From Bacillota bacterium (GTDB lineage: Bacteria > Bacillota > Clostridia > Lachnospirales > Lachnospiraceae): a stretch of DNA of 26,947 bases. The notes beneath the pieces are model-generated. The model was not told where the DNA came from. It saw only the letters and a list, made by a program, of their open reading frames with translations, and made no database searches. The stretch's first letter is position 1, and each line of letters begins with the position of its first letter. Where the stretch lies: positions 1 to 26,947 of the forward strand of contig JAEZKD010000109.1 in assembly GCA_023415655.1 (NCBI GenBank), read 5' to 3'. A program made the translations under genes and the position numbers. Below, piece after piece: positions 1 to 8,045 of the stretch.

Positions 1-76
1 GTATTATATCATAATAACAAATATTTACAATGCATATATCCGGATAGAATTACTTCATGGAAATCAGCAGTAAAAA

Positions 77-186
77 GGCTGTTATATCATCTGAATTCAT
101 ATTTCATAGCATACGATATTTGATAACTCCATGGCAAAGTTATGTATATGTATCTACGGTGCTATAAAACAAATGATATGGCAGCC
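77..186 (+). other. Nested imperfect inverted repeat, possible structured RNA
   Basis: Two 14-nt arms (77-90 and 173-186) pair along their whole length if read as plus-strand RNA, with 12 Watson-Crick pairs and two adjacent U-G wobbles. Inside are two nested helices: 106-112 with 159-165 (six pairs plus one wobble) and 123-128 with 138-143 (six pairs, 9-nt loop). On the minus strand the wobbles become A-C mismatches, but the arm is followed by five T, so it could also be a distant terminator for the ammonium channel gene. No known RNA family was recognised. Confidence 0.4.
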
Positions 187-191
187 TCTTC

Positions 192-230
192 TTATTAACT
201 CTTTTTATTAACTCTTCTTATTAACTTTTC
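192..230. repeat. Three tandem 13-bp repeats
   Basis: Three contiguous 13-bp copies (192-204, 205-217, 218-230) share the core TTATTAACT followed by a pyrimidine run; copies differ at the last few positions. They lie just downstream of the ammonium channel gene's stop codon. Function unknown; probably slippage-prone AT-rich sequence. Confidence 0.6.
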
Positions 231-267
231 TATTTATAGAATATTCAATTTATCAATGATCAACTTT

Positions 268-1998
268 TTACTCTTCATCTTGTAATGCATCGTAACCATG
301 TTCTTTGGTACGAATCTTAATGACATCTTCAACATCATATATGAATACTTTTCCATCGCCAATTTTTCCAGTATAAAGAACCTTCTGAACCGTATCAATC
401 AATACTTCGGTGGAAATCTTACAGATTACAACATCGATTTTAATCTTAGGAAGTAATCTTGTTTCCATTGGTGCCCCTCTAAAGTAAGTCTGATGACCTT
501 TTTGCATACCATGACCAAAGACATTCGTCACTGTTAATCCAGTAACACCAAGTTGTTCAAGTGCATCCTGAAGCTCTGAGAACTTGGTCTGATTTGTAAT
601 AATGGTTACTTTTGTAATCTTTGCACCTGGATGTTCTTTGCGAACCACTGGTATCGCAACATCTTCTTTCACTGTTGATTTTGTATCAAGGATTTGTGGC
701 TTAGTCCCATCATAATAGGATTCAATCTCTGTTGTTACTGAAGCAAAGTCAGGATAAGCTTCATTCCCATGCTCACCAATGTCAAGACCAGCAATTTCTT
801 CCTCACGGGATACACGAATTCCTACGGTCTTTTTAAGTACATACCATACAAGAGCGGAAGTAGCAAATACAAACGCACCAACAGCTACTATACCAATTAA
901 TTGTACACCTAATAATTTAAATCCGCCGCCATAGAAAAGACCATTCTTTGAGGAAAGACTTGTAACACCTTCTTTCGCAAACAAACCAACAAAAATCGTT
1001 CCTAACGTACCACAACCTAAATGAACCGAAGTTGCTCCTACTGGATCATCGATCTTTAATTTATCAAAGAACATAACTGCAAATACAACGAAGATACCTG
1101 AAATTGCACCAATCAATAAGGAGACCTCAATCGAAACATAAGCACAACCACCAGTAATTGCAACCAAGCCTGCAAGACAGCCATTGATTGTCATACCCAA
1201 ATCTGGTTTTCCAATAAAAATCCAAGAAGTTATTGTTGATGTTAGTACCGCTGCGATTGCTGCTGTATTCGTTGTCATAAGAATGTGAACAACATCACTA
1301 GGATTTTGAAAACTCATCGTTGAACCCGGATTAAATCCAAACCATCCAAGCCAGAGAACGAACAAACCAATTACCGCTAAGGACATACTATGACCTGGAA
1401 TTGCTTTTGCTTTCCCATCTTTGCCATATTTACCAATACGAGGGCCAAGAATCATTGCTCCGGCAAGTGCTGCCCAGCCGCCAACCGAGTGAACTACGGT
1501 ATCACCAGCAAAATCCATGAATCCAAGATCTGCAAGCCAGCCACCACCCCAAATCCAATGACCGATGATAGGATAGATTACAAGTGTAAGTACAAAGGAG
1601 AAAATAATAAACGATACATATTTCACACGTTCAGCAACCGCACCTGAAACAATCGTGGCTGCTGTTCCACAGAAAACCAACTGGAAGAAAAATTTACCCC
1701 AGAATGGAACATTGGATGTTAAGGTGCTATCATAATAAGACAGGTCACTACTTCCTAAGATAAAAATATGATCTGTTCCAACAAACGGGTTGTCGCCCCC
1801 AAACATCAACCCCCAACCTAACAATAAAAAACCTAGTGAGGAAACTGCGAAAACAATAAAGTTCTTTGATAAGATATTTACTGTGTTTTTGGATCTTGCA
1901 AATCCAGCCTCCACCGCTGCAAAACCAAGATTCATAAAGAAAACTAAAATAGCTGCGAGAAGTACCCAAAACGTGTCAAGAATCATAGTCGTATTCAT
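268..1998 (-). CDS. amt: Ammonium channel fused to C-terminal PII signal domain
   Basis: Predicted membrane ammonium/ammonia channel of 576 residues. Residues 1 to about 420 are an Amt/MEP/Rh domain with about eleven membrane segments, and the paired pore histidines of the family are present as H170 (VVHSVGG) and H326 (SVHLGCG). Residues about 458-572 are a complete PII (GlnB/GlnK) domain with the TGKIGDGKVF and IRTKEHG motifs. Free GlnK normally plugs AmtB; here sensor and channel are one chain. The T-loop reads RGAPMETR where classical PII has RGAEY, so the tyrosine that is uridylylated in enteric PII is absent. The start was placed at the ATG 7-8 nt after GGAGG, not at the longer in-frame start 13 codons upstream. 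Expression probably responds to nitrogen, since the leader carries an intrinsic terminator. Confidence 0.95.
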   Translation of the reverse strand: MNTTMILDTFWVLLAAILVFFMNLGFAAVEAGFARSKNTVNILSKNFIVFAVSSLGFLLLGWGLMFGGDNPFVGTDHIFILGSSDLSYYDSTLTSNVPFWGKFFFQLVFCGTAATIVSGAVAERVKYVSFIIFSFVLTLVIYPIIGHWIWGGGWLADLGFMDFAGDTVVHSVGGWAALAGAMILGPRIGKYGKDGKAKAIPGHSMSLAVIGLFVLWLGWFGFNPGSTMSFQNPSDVVHILMTTNTAAIAAVLTSTITSWIFIGKPDLGMTINGCLAGLVAITGGCAYVSIEVSLLIGAISGIFVVFAVMFFDKLKIDDPVGATSVHLGCGTLGTIFVGLFAKEGVTSLSSKNGLFYGGGFKLLGVQLIGIVAVGAFVFATSALVWYVLKKTVGIRVSREEEIAGLDIGEHGNEAYPDFASVTTEIESYYDGTKPQILDTKSTVKEDVAIPVVRKEHPGAKITKVTIITNQTKFSELQDALEQLGVTGLTVTNVFGHGMQKGHQTYFRGAPMETRLLPKIKIDVVICKISTEVLIDTVQKVLYTGKIGDGKVFIYDVEDVIKIRTKEHGYDALQDEE

Positions 1999-2022
1999 GT
2001 ATCCACCTCCAAAAAGAATAAT

Positions 2023-2062
2023 AAAAAAAAGAGCCAAGACGTTGTTTGAACGCCTTCGCTCT
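2023..2062 (-). terminator. Leader terminator (attenuator) before amt-PII
   Basis: On the minus strand a hairpin pairs 2058-2062 with 2030-2034, continues through 2055-2056/2036-2038 and 2049-2052/2040-2043 with single mismatches, and has a 5-nt loop. It runs directly into eight T. It lies between the predicted promoter and the start codon, so transcription must pass it to express the gene. That implies an antitermination control; no antiterminator partner was identified. Confidence 0.7.
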
Positions 2063-2077
2063 CTTTATTATTTCCTA

Positions 2078-2106
2078 ATGCTACCATATGTGTTAATTAA
2101 TGTCAA
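2078..2106 (-). promoter_or_regulatory. Promoter of amt-PII
   Basis: Minus-strand TTGACA (2106-2101), 17-bp spacer, then TAGCAT (2083-2078) preceded by TGG, an extended -10. The predicted transcript starts near 2071, so the leader is only about 70 nt and is nearly filled by the terminator hairpin. Confidence 0.7.
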
Positions 2107-2439
2107 CTACTTTTTTCACAAATTTTTCTACTATTTTTCTCACTATATTTTATCATTTTTCTAGGCTTTTTTTATCACAATTTTTAGAAAAATGAACTAG
2201 CTTTATAGCGAGATATCCTCACTTTTTGAGACAAGATTCCACCCCATAAAGTTGCAAACCCTAACTTTCTATTAATACCAAACCATCTTTTCTACTGCTA
2301 GGTTTAACATAGCAATAATATAATCAGATAATAAATTATACCAGAAACACTCCTACCGCCTATCGACAATATTAGAGGTGTTAATCCAAAGATACTGGAT
2401 GACACAAGTCCCTTCAACTTCCATGTAAAAGAAGTTAAA
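2107..2439. other. Intergenic stretch, no gene seen
   Basis: About 330 bp between the amt promoter and the terminator of the helicase gene. Only short stop-rich ORFs without Shine-Dalgarno sites occur on either strand. AT-rich, with no clear repeat or RNA signature. Confidence 0.6.
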
Positions 2440-2485
2440 AAAATGATAGTAAACGTTTCATTCTCCATCCTTTTACTATCATTTT
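2433..2485 (-). terminator. Terminator of dbpA-like gene
   Basis: Perfect 14-bp AT-rich inverted repeat (2472-2485 with 2440-2453, 18-nt loop), 11 nt after the helicase stop codon and followed on the minus strand by a run of T. The loop happens to carry a GGATGGAG-like sequence and an ATG opening an 8-codon ORF, taken as coincidence. Confidence 0.75.
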
Positions 2486-2496
2486 CTTTGACTTAA

Positions 2497-3948
2497 TTAT
2501 CTACTGATATTAACTTTTCTACATTTCCCTTTCATTGTCCTCTTTGGAAGTTCCTCAAGCACTAGCTTTCCCTTCCCATTAAGGATTTCCACATAGGTAA
2601 TACTTTCACGAATATCAATCACACCAATGTCTTCTTGCCCATTGATGCCTTCGATTCCACAAATGGTTCCTACCACCTCACAGGTTCGAAGCTTCGATTT
2701 ACGTCCCCCACTAATCGTAAGCTTCATGATATCTTTCTGAAATACTTCACCCTTTTTTTGTTTTCGTTCCTGTTTGATTTCTTGGGCTGCTTTAAACTTG
2801 GCTTCATATCCTTGTTCTTGACATTCTTGCTTGGTTGGTACTGGTACTATTGTAATCTCAGTTCCAGTAAATGACTCTATTGCATCTAACATGCGTTTTT
2901 CTTCTTCTTTGATAAAGCTGATCGCTTTTCCACTTTTCCCATTACGTCCTGTTCGTCCAATTCGATGTACATAGGTTTCCTTCGAGGTTGGGAGATCATA
3001 GTTAATGACATGTGTGATTTCTTCAAAATCAACTCCTCTCGCTGCAACATCCGTTGCAATCAGATAGCGAAACCCTCTGGTTCGAAACTCATCAATGGTT
3101 CGGATTCGTTGTTTTTGATCAATCAACCCATGAAGCATACCACACCAAACTTTTTCCTTTTTCAATTTGTAATAAAGTACCTCAACCATTTCTCTGGTTC
3201 CACAAAAGATCATAGCATTGGCAGGGTTTTCTTTATATAGCATCGATAAAAAAGATTCAAATTTATTCTCCTCGGTCACGAAACACCCTAGTTGTTCGAT
3301 AGTATCAACCGTCTCGGTGTCACTCTCTATTTTTACTTCGACTGGAGCATTCATAAACTGCTCACTTAATTGTAGCAATTCCTCTCCCATCGTAGCTGAG
3401 AATAGCATGGTAATCTTCCTCTCAGGTAAATATGTTAGGATTTTCTTTACGTCCTCTAAAAATCCCATATCTAACATTAGATCCGCTTCGTCTATAATGA
3501 CATATTTTACTTGATCACATTTGAGCGTTCCACTTTCACAATGATCTAATACACGCCCAGGAGTACCCACAACAATATGTGATTTTTGCTTTAACGTTAA
3601 CGCTTGTTTATCAAAGGGAAAGCCACCAAATACTACAGGAACTTTGATTTTTTTCATTCGACCTATATTAAAAATCTCATCCTTTACTTGATAAGCTAAT
3701 TCTCTGGTCGGCTCTAATACGATTGCTTGTGGTGCATTCTCTTCCCACACAATCTTCTCACACAATGGAATCGCAAACGCAGCTGTTTTGCCACTTCCTG
3801 TTTTGGACTTTGCAATCACGTCTTGATTGTTCAATGCAATTGGTATTACCTGCTCCTGAATTGGAGTTGGTACTGTATAGTTAAGCCTTGATAACGCCAG
3901 AAGAATTTCTTCACTCAGGTGATATTGTGCAAATTGGTTTTCCTTCAT
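2497..3948 (-). CDS. dbpA: DEAD-box RNA helicase, DbpA/YxiN type
   Basis: ATP-dependent RNA helicase of 483 residues, the usual YxiN/DbpA length. Domain 1 has the Q-motif region (YTVPTPIQ, 24-31), an unusual Walker A AKSKTGSGKT (46-55; most relatives have AQTGSGKT), PTREL (80-84), DEAD (153-156) and SAT (184-186). Domain 2 shows ATDVAARG and HRIGRTGR. The last ~80 residues match the DbpA RNA-binding domain, which in E. coli DbpA and B. subtilis YxiN binds hairpin 92 of 23S rRNA, so a role in 50S subunit assembly is expected. The start follows AAAGGA by 8 nt. The gene stands alone, with its own promoter and terminator. Confidence 0.95.
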   Translation of the reverse strand: MKENQFAQYHLSEEILLALSRLNYTVPTPIQEQVIPIALNNQDVIAKSKTGSGKTAAFAIPLCEKIVWEENAPQAIVLEPTRELAYQVKDEIFNIGRMKKIKVPVVFGGFPFDKQALTLKQKSHIVVGTPGRVLDHCESGTLKCDQVKYVIIDEADLMLDMGFLEDVKKILTYLPERKITMLFSATMGEELLQLSEQFMNAPVEVKIESDTETVDTIEQLGCFVTEENKFESFLSMLYKENPANAMIFCGTREMVEVLYYKLKKEKVWCGMLHGLIDQKQRIRTIDEFRTRGFRYLIATDVAARGVDFEEITHVINYDLPTSKETYVHRIGRTGRNGKSGKAISFIKEEEKRMLDAIESFTGTEITIVPVPTKQECQEQGYEAKFKAAQEIKQERKQKKGEVFQKDIMKLTISGGRKSKLRTCEVVGTICGIEGINGQEDIGVIDIRESITYVEILNGKGKLVLEELPKRTMKGKCRKVNISR

Positions 3949-4069
3949 TTATTTATGTCCTTTCAAAGTAGGTGAAGATGATACTTGATTCAACCTCATT
4001 TCATTCTTTCGTTTTCGTTATGAAAAGAATCTTCAAATTTTGTTACACTATGCAAAATAGTCAATCTAC

Positions 4070-4098
4070 ACTATACATGATGGTCATATAAAATACAA
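4070..4098 (-). promoter_or_regulatory. Promoter of dbpA-like gene
   Basis: Minus-strand TTGTAT (4098-4093), 17-bp spacer, TATAGT (4075-4070). This gives a leader of about 115 nt that contains a 7-bp inverted repeat (ATTCTTT/AAAGAAT), which could matter for cold or RNA-level control. Confidence 0.5.
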
Positions 4099-4213
4099 GG
4101 ACTGATTCCTTCTTAAAAGATGAATGTCGTATATTCATTGCAATAGATTGGTTGATACCACTCGCATAATATGTATGTAGATTAATTTGTTGTAGTAATG
4201 AAACACAATACTT

Positions 4214-4825
4214 TCAGATTAATTTCCTCATCCAGTGAATCACATAATCTGCTACTTCCTTCTTACTCTTTCCTGTAATGTCAAACGTTTCAAATACTGT
4301 ATCCCCAATATGATCATGCTCCATGAAATATTGATTATAATCCACCGAACTTTGTATCCAGTTTTCATCTGTAATTTGTCTTCCCTCTTGCATACGTCTA
4401 CGCAGTTCTTGTTCATCACAAACGAGAGCAAGACAATGGATATCACGAAAGAAACGTTTATGGTAAGTATGTTTGAGTCGGTCTAGATTCCCTGCCATTG
4501 CCCACATCACTGGTAACCCACATTGCATGAGATCCGATGATAAGCTTTCCATTTGTTCAACGTGTGCAGCCCAATCCTCGCTCGTCTCACTAGGCATAAA
4601 AGTAAAATAATCTGCATCCAATATAATAAAATTCGTATCTCTTTGCTGTAACTCCAACGCTGTTGTTGTTTTCCCAACCCCACTACATCCAGTTAAGATA
4701 AATAACGGCAATGCCTTTGATTTCCAAGTGTGCCCACACTTTGGACATCTCACTACTGTTTTATCTTCCTTTCTTACTTCCTTATCCCAATCATAATTCC
4801 CACAATTAGAGCATATTCCTATCAT
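4214..4825 (-). CDS. Zinc-ribbon P-loop nucleotide kinase-like protein
   Basis: Protein of 203 residues. Residues 1-34 form a zinc ribbon with CSNC (5-8) and CPKC (27-30). From about 40 on it is a small P-loop NTPase with Walker A GCSGVGKTT (46-54) and an ILDADYF strand (68-74) like the second acidic motif of nucleoside/adenylate-type kinases. RRRMQEG near 125 could supply lid arginines. The fusion suggests nucleic-acid or protein binding coupled to phosphorylation, but the substrate cannot be read from sequence. The start follows GGGAGAG by 7 nt. No operon partner; DegV is divergent. Confidence 0.75.
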   Translation of the reverse strand: MIGICSNCGNYDWDKEVRKEDKTVVRCPKCGHTWKSKALPLFILTGCSGVGKTTTALELQQRDTNFIILDADYFTFMPSETSEDWAAHVEQMESLSSDLMQCGLPVMWAMAGNLDRLKHTYHKRFFRDIHCLALVCDEQELRRRMQEGRQITDENWIQSSVDYNQYFMEHDHIGDTVFETFDITGKSKKEVADYVIHWMRKLI

Positions 4826-5061
4826 TGTGATTCTCTCCCTTTATCTAGAGTAATAAATTATTTTATTTGCCAAATAGATAAAAGGTTTATGTCCACTCCA
4901 TCTTTAGACCTAAATCTTTGGCTAAATAGTAGTCACAAAAGTCAATCTTACTTCTCTAATCAACCATACTACAAATTAGCTCTGTTATCAATGACCATCT
5001 CTTAGAATTAGTAGAATATAGATATTTATTAAATTTTTAATAATACTTACCAAAATTTTCA
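4826..5061. other. Divergent intergenic region, no gene seen
   Basis: Separates the minus-strand kinase-like gene from the plus-strand degV-like gene. Apart from the degV promoter at its right edge I see only weak promoter-like strings, for example TTGTAG with an 18-bp spacer to TAAGAT on the minus strand, and very short ORFs. Confidence 0.5.
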
Positions 5062-5090
5062 TTGATTTATTCGACAAATTTCACTATAAT
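5062..5090 (+). promoter_or_regulatory. Promoter of degV-like gene
   Basis: TTGATT (5062-5067), 17-bp spacer, perfect TATAAT (5085-5090). Predicted start near 5097, with a 50-nt leader. Confidence 0.75.
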
Positions 5091-5148
5091 ATTCACAGAT
5101 TCGATACATTCCACTATAAAACTACATATAATGTACAGAAAGGATACT

Positions 5149-5997
5149 ATGATTAGAATAATTTCAGATACCTCAACTTTATACTCTGTCAGAGAAGGGG
5201 AAGAATTGGGGATTTATATCTCTCCATTGTCAGTGACAATCAATAATCAAACCTATGAAGAGTTTGAAGACATTCAAACGGAGGAATTCATTGATATTAT
5301 TAATGAAGGACATATTCCTTTGTCCTCTCAACCTGCAGTTGGCCGTGTCGTAGATTTATACAACCGCTTCCCAGAGGATGAAATCTTAAATATTGCTATG
5401 GCAGATGGCTTGTCTGGTACCTATAATTCTGCAGTATTAGCCAAAGATATGGTAGAACATAAGGATAGGATTCATGTAATTAACTCCAAAACGCTTTGTG
5501 GACCTCACCGTACCTTAGTACAATATGCAAAACAATTAGCAGATAAGCATTTCAGTATTGCAGAAATCAAAGCGAAATTGGAGCCAATGATTGAGTCCTC
5601 TCGCTCATTTTTAATTCCTTCCGACTTTGATTATTTAAAGCGTGGCGGACGTCTTAGTACCTTTACTGCACTTATAGGGAAAGCAATTCACCTTGTCCCA
5701 GTCATGACTTTGACCAAAGATTGTAAACAGCTTCATAACTTTACGATCAAGAGAAACTTTTCCAAGGCAGTCCTTGAAATCGTACGAAGCTTTCAAGAGG
5801 ATAAAGTCGGAGCAAACCATAAGTTGTTTATATCTCATTCCTTAGCACCTTCCTTGGCAGATACAGCACGTAAGCTATTAATGGAAGCCTTTCCACAGAC
5901 TGAGATTTCACTTTTCAAGCTAAGTCCTGCCTTTACAACACAAGGTGGACCTGGATGTGTTGCTATACAATCTATTTGTATGCCGTCTAATATATAA
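5149..5997 (+). CDS. DegV family (FakB-like) fatty-acid-binding protein
   Basis: Cytoplasmic protein of 282 residues, the normal DegV length. Family motifs: DTST near the N-terminus (7-10), SSQPAVG (59-65), DGLSGTYNSA (86-95), RGGRL (165-169) and a glycine-rich GGPG close to the C-terminus. DegV proteins bind one fatty acid in a tunnel; the FakB members present it to the kinase FakA for phosphorylation and use in phospholipids. No fakA-like gene lies in the window. The ATG was chosen because AGAAAGGA precedes it by 4 nt and the family starts there; the longer in-frame ORF would overlap the promoter. Confidence 0.9.
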   Translation: MIRIISDTSTLYSVREGEELGIYISPLSVTINNQTYEEFEDIQTEEFIDIINEGHIPLSSQPAVGRVVDLYNRFPEDEILNIAMADGLSGTYNSAVLAKDMVEHKDRIHVINSKTLCGPHRTLVQYAKQLADKHFSIAEIKAKLEPMIESSRSFLIPSDFDYLKRGGRLSTFTALIGKAIHLVPVMTLTKDCKQLHNFTIKRNFSKAVLEIVRSFQEDKVGANHKLFISHSLAPSLADTARKLLMEAFPQTEISLFKLSPAFTTQGGPGCVAIQSICMPSNI

Positions 5998-6043
5998 CTT
6001 AAACATCGCATATGCTAGTCCGTGGTATAGCCTGCGATTACAT

Positions 6044-6149
6044 AAGAAACGTTGGTTTCATATATTCATTCGAGTTGTCTAGTCTTTCAATATTCAAATG
6101 TTGGGGACTTTAGCTAGAATAGATACATGATACCAACGTTTCTTTTTGA
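6044..6149 (+). terminator. Long imperfect hairpin after degV-like gene
   Basis: A perfect 13-bp outer stem (6044-6056 with 6132-6144) continues inward, after one T-T mismatch, through a 14-position helix (6058-6071 with 6117-6130; 11 Watson-Crick pairs, one wobble, two mismatches), then further partial pairing. The arms total over 30 nt on each side. On the plus strand TTTTTGATT follows, so it can act as the degV terminator. Its size also fits a miniature inverted-repeat element or structured RNA; no target-site duplication was seen. Confidence 0.5.
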
Positions 6150-6168
6150 TTAAAATTAATATTGGCAT
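6094..6168 (-). CDS. Possible 24-residue peptide ORF
   Basis: Minus-strand ATG preceded by AAGGAG with 6-nt spacing, a better Shine-Dalgarno site than many real genes here. The 24-codon ORF starts MPILILIKKKRW and ends in TGA. Its 3' two thirds overlap the long hairpin at 6044-6144. The peptide is short with a basic patch and matches no family I recognise. No clear promoter. It may be a chance ORF. Confidence 0.25.
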   Translation of the reverse strand: MPILILIKKKRWYHVSILAKVPNI

Positions 6169-6298
6169 AGATATCTCCTTCTATCTTGTGAAATATTTGT
6201 TTACAGATATAGACCAAGATCACTCCCCTTTTGAGAACCAATATAAAACAAAACCGACAAGAAGAATACGATATTGAACATAAACATGAAATCTGCTA

Positions 6299-6338
6299 CT
6301 ATCAAATTATAAATTCCAAAATTTAGAAATTTTGATAG
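6299..6338. other. Inverted repeats upstream of the sigma-factor operon
   Basis: CTATCAAA (6299-6306) pairs with TTTGATAG (6331-6338), and an alternative smaller palindrome CAAAATTT-AG-AAATTTTG lies at 6317-6334. They sit 115-155 bp before the first gene of the operon, so they could be an operator or transcript hairpin. The rest of 6150-6452 also holds the short palindromes ATCTATAGAT and ATCGATCGAT but no convincing promoter. Confidence 0.4.
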
Positions 6339-6452
6339 AAATATAAAATACGATTGTATCTATAGATGTAATACTAAGAACCCCTCATGATCGATCGATT
6401 TCTTGAAGGTCCAAATAGCTAAGGAGCAATTTTTTTAAAAGGAGGTGACTAT

Positions 6453-8021
6453 ATGCCAGAAATAAAAACTTCAAAAAGCTTAACACAGGAACAGGAAGAA
6501 ATGATAGATGCATTATTTACTTATGATACCTCCAAGATCGATTTAGCTTTTTCTTTTACACCTCAATTTGAGAATGAAATCAGTGAGGATCAGGTTCAAC
6601 AATTAATTCATAGAACCATGAAACTTAAGGATAAAGAGGATTTAACAAAGAAAAAATCACCTAAAAAGAATAAGAAAGTTAGTTTTCAACCTTTTGTTCT
6701 TACTCCTTTCATCAAAGTAGCTTGTATCGTATGCATCTTTCTTTTACTCACCTCAACAAGTGTTTTGGCAGCAAGTATTCTTGCACCCTCCTTTGTAAAA
6801 ACCTATATTCCTGGTGGTAATGTAATTATCAATACTCTCTATGGTTCATCAGAACAAAAGGAAGATAGTAACCAAGCTCCCCCATCCTATCAAGTTCTAG
6901 AACAGCCACTTACTCTAACCCAAGATGGTTATACCGTTTTGTTACTCCAAGTAATATATCATGATAAGTCACTTGACGTTACTTATAAGACAACATATAG
7001 CGATGGGAAACAACTCTTTGATTTTGAGAATAACCTCTCTTACTATGTGCTTAAAGTTAAACAAGTAGATGGAAGCTTTGTTGATTATGAAGATGTAAGC
7101 TTTGACCTTCGAGAAGCTGAAATTGAGCATCATCTCATTTTCCAAGTCAATCAGTTGGAAGAATGCGAATTCATTCTACAAGAAATCAAACAAGTGGAAG
7201 AACAGATCGATACGGTGAATTCTGGGACCTATACCAATGTAAAGGAAGAAGTCATTTCTCCTGAACTTTTCAGATACTCACTCTCCAATCTTCCGTTAAA
7301 CAATGCTAAACAAATTAAAACCTTATCAAGTCAGGAGAATGCCGTAACATCGAATGAGATTACACTGCTTGCAGAAAGCTCTTATCAGAATGGTGTACAA
7401 CATATTGGAATTTCCTTTGAGAGTAGTAATTTGGATGAAACAATTGAAAGTTATGGATATGTGTCAGACCAATATACGCAATCCGTTGACTTTGTAGATG
7501 ATCTTGGTAATAGCCATTCATTTTTGAATGAGGCGAATGCCTTTGGAGAACGTAATTATTTTGAATTACAAACTTCCACACCACTTTCTGGCATACTAAG
7601 TATTCCATTTCTTACGATTGAGAAACAGCTCAATACAACGTTTGAGTTTGAGGTCCCAGCACCTGGAGTGAAATTAGCATTGAATCTCCCAATCAACAGT
7701 TCTGAACTTTCCATGATGGTTACTGAAATTGAATGTGGTACTGAACTTGTAGATGGTCAATACTCTCTCATTTTGCACATTGATTTTCCAGAGGATACCG
7801 ATACCAAACGTTTGAAAGTAATAGAAAGTTATCTAAACTGCTTATTAGAATCTAATCAAGGTCGTTTCTACAGCGGTGGTGCCTTACTACTTAACTCAAC
7901 AAGGATGGAATGTAAGATGTTAGTACCATCACATACAAAAAAAGCTTCCATCACTCTGCTTAATATACTTTGCAGAATTGAAGGAAATTGGGAACTTCCA
8001 ATTCATATGAATCAAAAATAA
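6453..8021 (+). CDS. DUF4179-like membrane protein, putative anti-sigma factor
   Basis: Protein of 522 residues with a Lys-rich cytosolic N-terminus of about 80 residues, one membrane segment (about 86-110) and an extracytoplasmic part of about 400 residues rich in beta-strand patterns. The layout and the post-membrane region resemble DUF4179 proteins that sit beside ECF sigma factors in Clostridia and Bacillus and are thought to hold them inactive. Here the sigma gene is two genes downstream, which supports that role. No zinc-type HxxxCxxC anti-sigma motif is visible. The start has a near-perfect Shine-Dalgarno site (AGGAGGTGA, 4-nt gap). The next gene follows after 24 nt, so they are co-transcribed. 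The anti-sigma function is inference. Confidence 0.65.
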   Translation: MPEIKTSKSLTQEQEEMIDALFTYDTSKIDLAFSFTPQFENEISEDQVQQLIHRTMKLKDKEDLTKKKSPKKNKKVSFQPFVLTPFIKVACIVCIFLLLTSTSVLAASILAPSFVKTYIPGGNVIINTLYGSSEQKEDSNQAPPSYQVLEQPLTLTQDGYTVLLLQVIYHDKSLDVTYKTTYSDGKQLFDFENNLSYYVLKVKQVDGSFVDYEDVSFDLREAEIEHHLIFQVNQLEECEFILQEIKQVEEQIDTVNSGTYTNVKEEVISPELFRYSLSNLPLNNAKQIKTLSSQENAVTSNEITLLAESSYQNGVQHIGISFESSNLDETIESYGYVSDQYTQSVDFVDDLGNSHSFLNEANAFGERNYFELQTSTPLSGILSIPFLTIEKQLNTTFEFEVPAPGVKLALNLPINSSELSMMVTEIECGTELVDGQYSLILHIDFPEDTDTKRLKVIESYLNCLLESNQGRFYSGGALLLNSTRMECKMLVPSHTKKASITLLNILCRIEGNWELPIHMNQK

Positions 8022-8045
8022 TTTGTCTATTAGGAGGATCTATTC

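Noticed and set aside
192..230. Three 13-bp AT-rich repeats resembling an origin unwinding element
   Set aside because: No DnaA boxes, dnaA/dnaN genes or origin context nearby, and the units do not match known 13-mers.
2340..2485. Plus-strand reading with protein-like codons (around 2350-2490), possible gene remnant
   Set aside because: No start codon or Shine-Dalgarno site, stops close upstream, and the 3' part is the helicase terminator.
6150..6452. ECF-type autoregulated promoter (AAC / CGT motifs) before the sigma operon
   Set aside because: No convincing -35 AAC with a matching -10 at 16-17 bp was found.
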